From contig CAAGCE010000287.1 of NCBI GenBank assembly GCA_900768245.1, positions 1 to 17,482 of the forward strand: 17,482 nucleotides of DNA, written 5' to 3'. Below are positions 14,424-17,482 of the stretch, piece by piece. Each line of letters starts with the position of its first letter. Positions within the stretch are counted from its first letter, which is position 1. A program made the position numbers and the translations under genes. This DNA is from Oscillospiraceae bacterium. Its GTDB lineage: Bacteria > Bacillota > Clostridia > Oscillospirales > Ruminococcaceae. The notes under the pieces were generated by a model, which was not told where the DNA came from, did not search any database, and saw only the letters and a list, made by a program, of their open reading frames with translations.

Positions 14424-15226
14424 ACCTCTTCCCCCTTTGGTTCGTTTCTCATTGCACTTCTGCGCTCCACAAGGTTCTTTATTATAAGCACTACTACGAC
14501 CACAAGGAAAATAATTGTTGAAAGAGCGTTTATTTCAGGGCTTACCTTACGTCTTGTCATTGAATATATCGTAACGGGAAGCGTCTGCATACTTGAACCG
14601 CAGGTGAAATAGCTTATAATAAAATCGTCAAGCGAAAATGTGAATGACATCAGAAAACCTGATACTACACCCGGCATTATCTCAGGCAGAACTACCTTGA
14701 AAAACGCTTTGAACGGATTGCAGCCAAGATCCTGCGCAGCTTCATAAAGGAACGGATCCATCTGCTTGAATTTCGGCATTACATTCAGGATAACATACGG
14801 CACGTCAAATGTTATATGAGCAATAAGCAATGTTACAAAGCCGAATTCAACGTTCATTCTTGCCGCAAAGAAAACGAAAAGCAGCATAAGCGATACACCC
14901 GTTACTATCTCAGGGTTTATTATCGGGAAGTTTGTTATGTTAAGGATAATTGACTTTGGCAGCTTTCTCATACTGTTTATGCCGACAGCCGCAGCTGTTC
15001 CGAGGATAGTTGCCGCAATTGATGCAAGCACTGCTACCAGTATGGTATTCACAAGTGAAGAAATGATTATCTCATTTTTGAAAAGCTTTATATACCAGTC
15101 GAAAGTAAAGCCTGACATTACCGAGCGGCTCTTTGTTGTATTGAATGAAAATACGATGAGCACGAATATCGGCACATACAGAAACATCAGCACAAGTCCG
15201 AGATAGACCTTTGATAATTTTTTCAT
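14420..15226 (-). CDS. potC: Spermidine/putrescine ABC transporter permease PotC
   Basis: One of two membrane subunits that form the polyamine channel. The 268 residues have six predicted membrane helices beginning at about residue 8, and the cytoplasmic EAA loop that docks on PotA: EAAQDLGCNPFKAFFKVVLPEIMPG around 160-185. The N-terminal helix with YVPIFVLIVFSFN is typical of PotC. AAGGAGG (15240-15234) overlaps the potB stop and lies seven bases upstream of the ATG. Its TGA stop overlaps the potD TTG start, so translation is coupled. Full length. Confidence 0.95.
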   Translation of the reverse strand: MKKLSKVYLGLVLMFLYVPIFVLIVFSFNTTKSRSVMSGFTFDWYIKLFKNEIIISSLVNTILVAVLASIAATILGTAAAVGINSMRKLPKSIILNITNFPIINPEIVTGVSLMLLFVFFAARMNVEFGFVTLLIAHITFDVPYVILNVMPKFKQMDPFLYEAAQDLGCNPFKAFFKVVLPEIMPGVVSGFLMSFTFSLDDFIISYFTCGSSMQTLPVTIYSMTRRKVSPEINALSTIIFLVVVVVLIIKNLVERRSAMRNEPKGEEV

Positions 15227-15238
15227 AATGCCGCCTCC

Positions 15239-16048
15239 TTACATCAGTACAACGTCGTCATCAGCATTGAACTGGTTCATTATAGTCATAAGCAGCAGTA
15301 CAATTACCATAAGCACAAGTGATATAGCTGCGCCGAGGTTCATATTGTAGGAATTGCCGAGGAACTGCATTTCAATAAGGTCACCGATAAGAAGGTTTCC
15401 GCCGCCGCCAAGCATACGGGAAATAATGAATGTACTTATAGCAGGAACGAATACCATTGTTATTCCCGACATTACGCCGGGAAGGCTCAGCGGGAACACT
15501 ACTTTAAGCATTGTTTTTCTCGGATTGCAGCCAAGGTCAGCGGCTGCTTCAAGTACGCTCTTGTCTATCTTCACCATTATCGAATAGATAGGAAGTATCA
15601 TAAACGGCAGATAATTGTAGACCATACCGAGAACTACCGCACCCTCTGTATTGAGCATTTTATATGGTCCGAGACCGAAAAGTCCGAAAAAAGAATTGAT
15701 AAGACCGTTGTTTCCCAGCAATGTCATCCAAGCATATGTTCTGAGCAGGAAGTTCATCCACATAGGCAGCATTACTATCATAAGCATAGTACCCTGAGTG
15801 TTTTTATTCAGCCCGATAAGGATATATGCCAGCGGATAGGCTATGATAAGGCATATTACTGTCGCAATAAGCGCAAGCCATATGGAGCGGATAAAAATTG
15901 GCGTATACTGTGCAACATCAGCAACATAGTTAAGTGTAAAATGTCCGTCGCCGTCCGTGAATGCAAAATATGCGACCATAAGGAGCGGCACAAGTATGAA
16001 CACGACCATCCATACAAGGTAAGGTGAGGCAATAAGCTTAGTTTTCAT
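15239..16048 (-). CDS. potB: Spermidine/putrescine ABC transporter permease PotB
   Basis: The second permease subunit, 269 residues, with six predicted helices and the EAA loop EAAADLGCNPRKTMLKVVFPLSLPG near 165-190. The large extracytoplasmic segment after helix 1 (FAFTDGDGHFTLNYV) is usual for PotB. The ATG at 16048 is chosen because GAGGAGG lies about nine bases upstream within the end of potA. The reading frame could extend further upstream to 16111 but would overlap potA heavily and give an implausible basic leader. With this start the gene overlaps potA by 11 bases. Confidence 0.94.
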   Translation of the reverse strand: MKTKLIASPYLVWMVVFILVPLLMVAYFAFTDGDGHFTLNYVADVAQYTPIFIRSIWLALIATVICLIIAYPLAYILIGLNKNTQGTMLMIVMLPMWMNFLLRTYAWMTLLGNNGLINSFFGLFGLGPYKMLNTEGAVVLGMVYNYLPFMILPIYSIMVKIDKSVLEAAADLGCNPRKTMLKVVFPLSLPGVMSGITMVFVPAISTFIISRMLGGGGNLLIGDLIEMQFLGNSYNMNLGAAISLVLMVIVLLLMTIMNQFNADDDVVLM

Positions 16049-17117
16049 CTGCTGCTGCCTCCTCTGTTTTCTGCTCTTCATTTTCCATTTTGTGCATAAT
16101 GTGAATATCATAAGGCACGAATGTAAGACCGACAGCCGAACCCTTTTCGGCAGCCTGTGTTGAATGGACTATCCATCTGTAATCGTAAGCGTCGATAAGC
16201 ATTTCATAATGAACGCCCTTGAAAATAACGGATTCAACAACGCCGTTGAGCTGTGCCTCCTCAGGGGGAACAAGCTTTATATCCTCAGGACGTATAACAA
16301 CATCGACAGGGGTATTTTCTCCGAAGCCTTCATCGACACATTCAAACTGACGTCCGTTTATTTCAACAAGCCTGTCCTTTATCATAAGACCGTTAAGGAT
16401 ATTGCTCTCGCCGATAAAGTCGGCAACGAAAGCATTTACAGGTTCATTGTAAATATCGACAGGAGAGCCTATCTGCTGTATCTTGCCGCCGTTCATAACA
16501 ACAACGGTATCGCTCATTGTGAGGGCTTCTTCCTGATCGTGTGTAACATAAATAAAAGTGATCTCAAGACGCTCCTGAATACGTTTCAGTTCGATCTGCA
16601 TTTCCTTTCTGAGTTTAAGGTCAAGAGCACCGAGAGGCTCATCAAGGAGGAGCACCTTAGGGTGATTTACAAGAGCACGGGCAATAGCAACACGCTGCTG
16701 CTGACCGCCCGAGAGTCTGTGAACGCTTCTTTTTTCAAAGCCGATAAGGTTCACAAGCTTCAGCATTTCGGCAACACGCTTTGAAATTTCCTTTTCGGGG
16801 AGCTTCTGCACACGCAGCCCGAAAGCAATATTATCATAAACATTAAGATGCGGAAAGAGAGCATAACGCTGAAAAACAGTATTAACGTTTCTTTTATAAG
16901 GCGGAAGACCGTTGATTTTTTTTCCGTCGAAAAGCAGCGTACCGCTGTCAGGGCTGATAAAGCCGCCGATGATTCGCAGGGTAGTTGTCTTACCGCAGCC
17001 CGAAGGACCAAGCAGGGTCACAAACTCTTTATCCTTTATATCAAGATTGATTTTGTCAAGAATACGTTCGCCGTCAAATTCAACAACAATATCCTTTAAA
17101 GTCACAATATTACTCAT
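16038..17117 (-). CDS. potA: Spermidine/putrescine ABC transporter ATPase PotA
   Basis: The ATP-hydrolysing subunit that powers polyamine import, on the cytoplasmic face of PotB-PotC. The 359 residues contain Walker A GPSGCGKTT (37-45), Q-loop Q83, signature LSGGQ (135-139), Walker B LLLDEP (156-161), D-loop GALD and H-loop H193. The C-terminal part (about 235-345) is the TOBE domain, with VVIRPEDIKL, used for regulation in this subfamily. The last 15 residues are Glu/Ala-rich. The ATG at 17117 has AGGGGG about nine bases upstream. It is the first gene of potABCD-GNAT, and an inverted repeat lies at the predicted transcription start. Confidence 0.96.
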   Translation of the reverse strand: MSNIVTLKDIVVEFDGERILDKINLDIKDKEFVTLLGPSGCGKTTTLRIIGGFISPDSGTLLFDGKKINGLPPYKRNVNTVFQRYALFPHLNVYDNIAFGLRVQKLPEKEISKRVAEMLKLVNLIGFEKRSVHRLSGGQQQRVAIARALVNHPKVLLLDEPLGALDLKLRKEMQIELKRIQERLEITFIYVTHDQEEALTMSDTVVVMNGGKIQQIGSPVDIYNEPVNAFVADFIGESNILNGLMIKDRLVEINGRQFECVDEGFGENTPVDVVIRPEDIKLVPPEEAQLNGVVESVIFKGVHYEMLIDAYDYRWIVHSTQAAEKGSAVGLTFVPYDIHIMHKMENEEQKTEEAAADEN

Positions 17118-17140
17118 TATATCATACCCCCTGCTATATA

Positions 17141-17162
17141 TTAAAAACGTTTACGTTTTTAA
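17141..17162. promoter_or_regulatory. Palindromic operator candidate upstream of potA
   Basis: A perfect 22-base inverted repeat: 10-base arms TTAAAAACGT (17141-17150) and ACGTTTTTAA (17153-17162) around TT. On the minus strand it lies immediately after the -10 box, at about the transcription start and 24 bases before the potA ATG, where a bound repressor would block initiation. Which protein binds it is unknown. Confidence 0.65.
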
Positions 17163-17169
17163 AGCACAC

Positions 17170-17198
17170 ATTATATACTTTAATTAATATTGCGGCAA
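17170..17198 (-). promoter_or_regulatory. Promoter for the pot operon
   Basis: On the minus strand, TTGCCG (17198-17193) and TATAAT (17175-17170) have a 17-base spacer. A better-looking TTGACT (17205-17200) lies seven bases further upstream, but its spacing is too long for this -10 box. Confidence 0.6.
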
Positions 17199-17305
17199 AA
17201 GTCAATAGTTTTATACAAATTAACATAAAATATGCGTAATTTTTTCAGATTTATACAAAGGTCAGCGGAATAAAAGCATAATAATTGAGATAAGGCAAGG
17301 TTTGG

Positions 17306-17482
17306 CTTGTTTTTTTATTTTATTTAGGGCGGCGGTTTGAAGTTGGCTGTAAGCTGTAAGATAGTGTTCCGCCGCGGTCGCAGCATAGCATAAAACCCGA
17401 TGAACGAAACAAAAGTAACAGCGCAAAAACACTTAAAGTTTCGGTCAAGCCTTTTCAAAGGCTTGTGGGAATCCAAAGGGCA
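17306..17482 (+). repeat. Dispersed repeat element, copy E (partial, runs off right edge)
   Basis: 17306-17380 is identical to the reverse complement of 12590-12664 over all 75 bases. Beyond 17380 it follows the left arm of copy C instead: CAGCATAGCA, ACGAAACAAAAG, the AAAGTTTCGGTCAAG box and the CAAGCCTTT/AAAGGCTTG hairpin (17446-17465), ending in TTGTGGGAAT, which copy A also has at 1-10 in reverse. The element therefore joins the outer end of one arm of C to the interior of the other. No coding potential is seen. Confidence 0.8.

Overview
The window reads as a chromosomal segment from a low-to-mid GC Clostridia, most probably a Ruminococcus-like member of the Oscillospiraceae. This is inferred from gene order (a DUF4321-type gene, then mreB-mreC-mreD-mrdA, minD, mgsA), T-box control of hisS-aspS, A/G-rich ribosome binding sites, and the style of the intergenic repeats. 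No database was consulted.

Layout. (1) 1-178 is the end of a dispersed repeat element that runs off the left edge (copy A). (2) 284-7263, plus strand, is a cell-shape and division block: a small two-helix membrane protein, MreB, a 459-base gap, MreC, MreD, penicillin-binding protein 2 (MrdA), a MinD-like ATPase without MinC or MinE beside it, and methylglyoxal synthase, closed by a strong terminator. (3) 7321-7482 is a short palindromic copy of the repeat (copy B). (4) 7549-11023, plus strand, is a translation block: a sigma-A-type promoter, a complete T-box leader and hisS-aspS, ending in a hairpin that can also terminate the convergent minus-strand gene for a LURP-one-related protein (11043-11531). 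(5) About 11611-12664 is a 1.05-kb repeat element built as two opposed arms around a roughly 200-base centre (copy C). (6) 17117 down to 12680, minus strand, is potA-potB-potC-potD, a polyamine-type ABC importer, followed one base later by a GNAT acetyltransferase. A palindromic operator candidate lies just upstream of potA. (7) 17306-17482 is a further copy of the repeat, running off the right edge (copy E).

How the genes work together. MreB, MreC, MreD and MrdA form the core of the elongation machinery that places new peptidoglycan along the side wall. MinD normally works with MinC and MinE to position the division site, but those partners are not adjacent here, and this MinD lacks a clear C-terminal membrane-targeting helix. 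HisS and AspS charge tRNA-His and tRNA-Asp, and their T-box leader carries features that point to tRNA-Asp sensing. The Pot proteins import spermidine/putrescine, and the linked acetyltransferase may act on the same substrates.

The least explained material is the repeat family. It supplies most of the non-coding sequence in every large gap except mreB-mreC. Copy C is a large inverted repeat whose two arms contain a hairpin with paired base changes. One 75-base end is identical and inverted on both sides of the pot operon. A previously undescribed system is not demonstrated, but this repeat family is the best candidate for something not covered by ordinary annotation.
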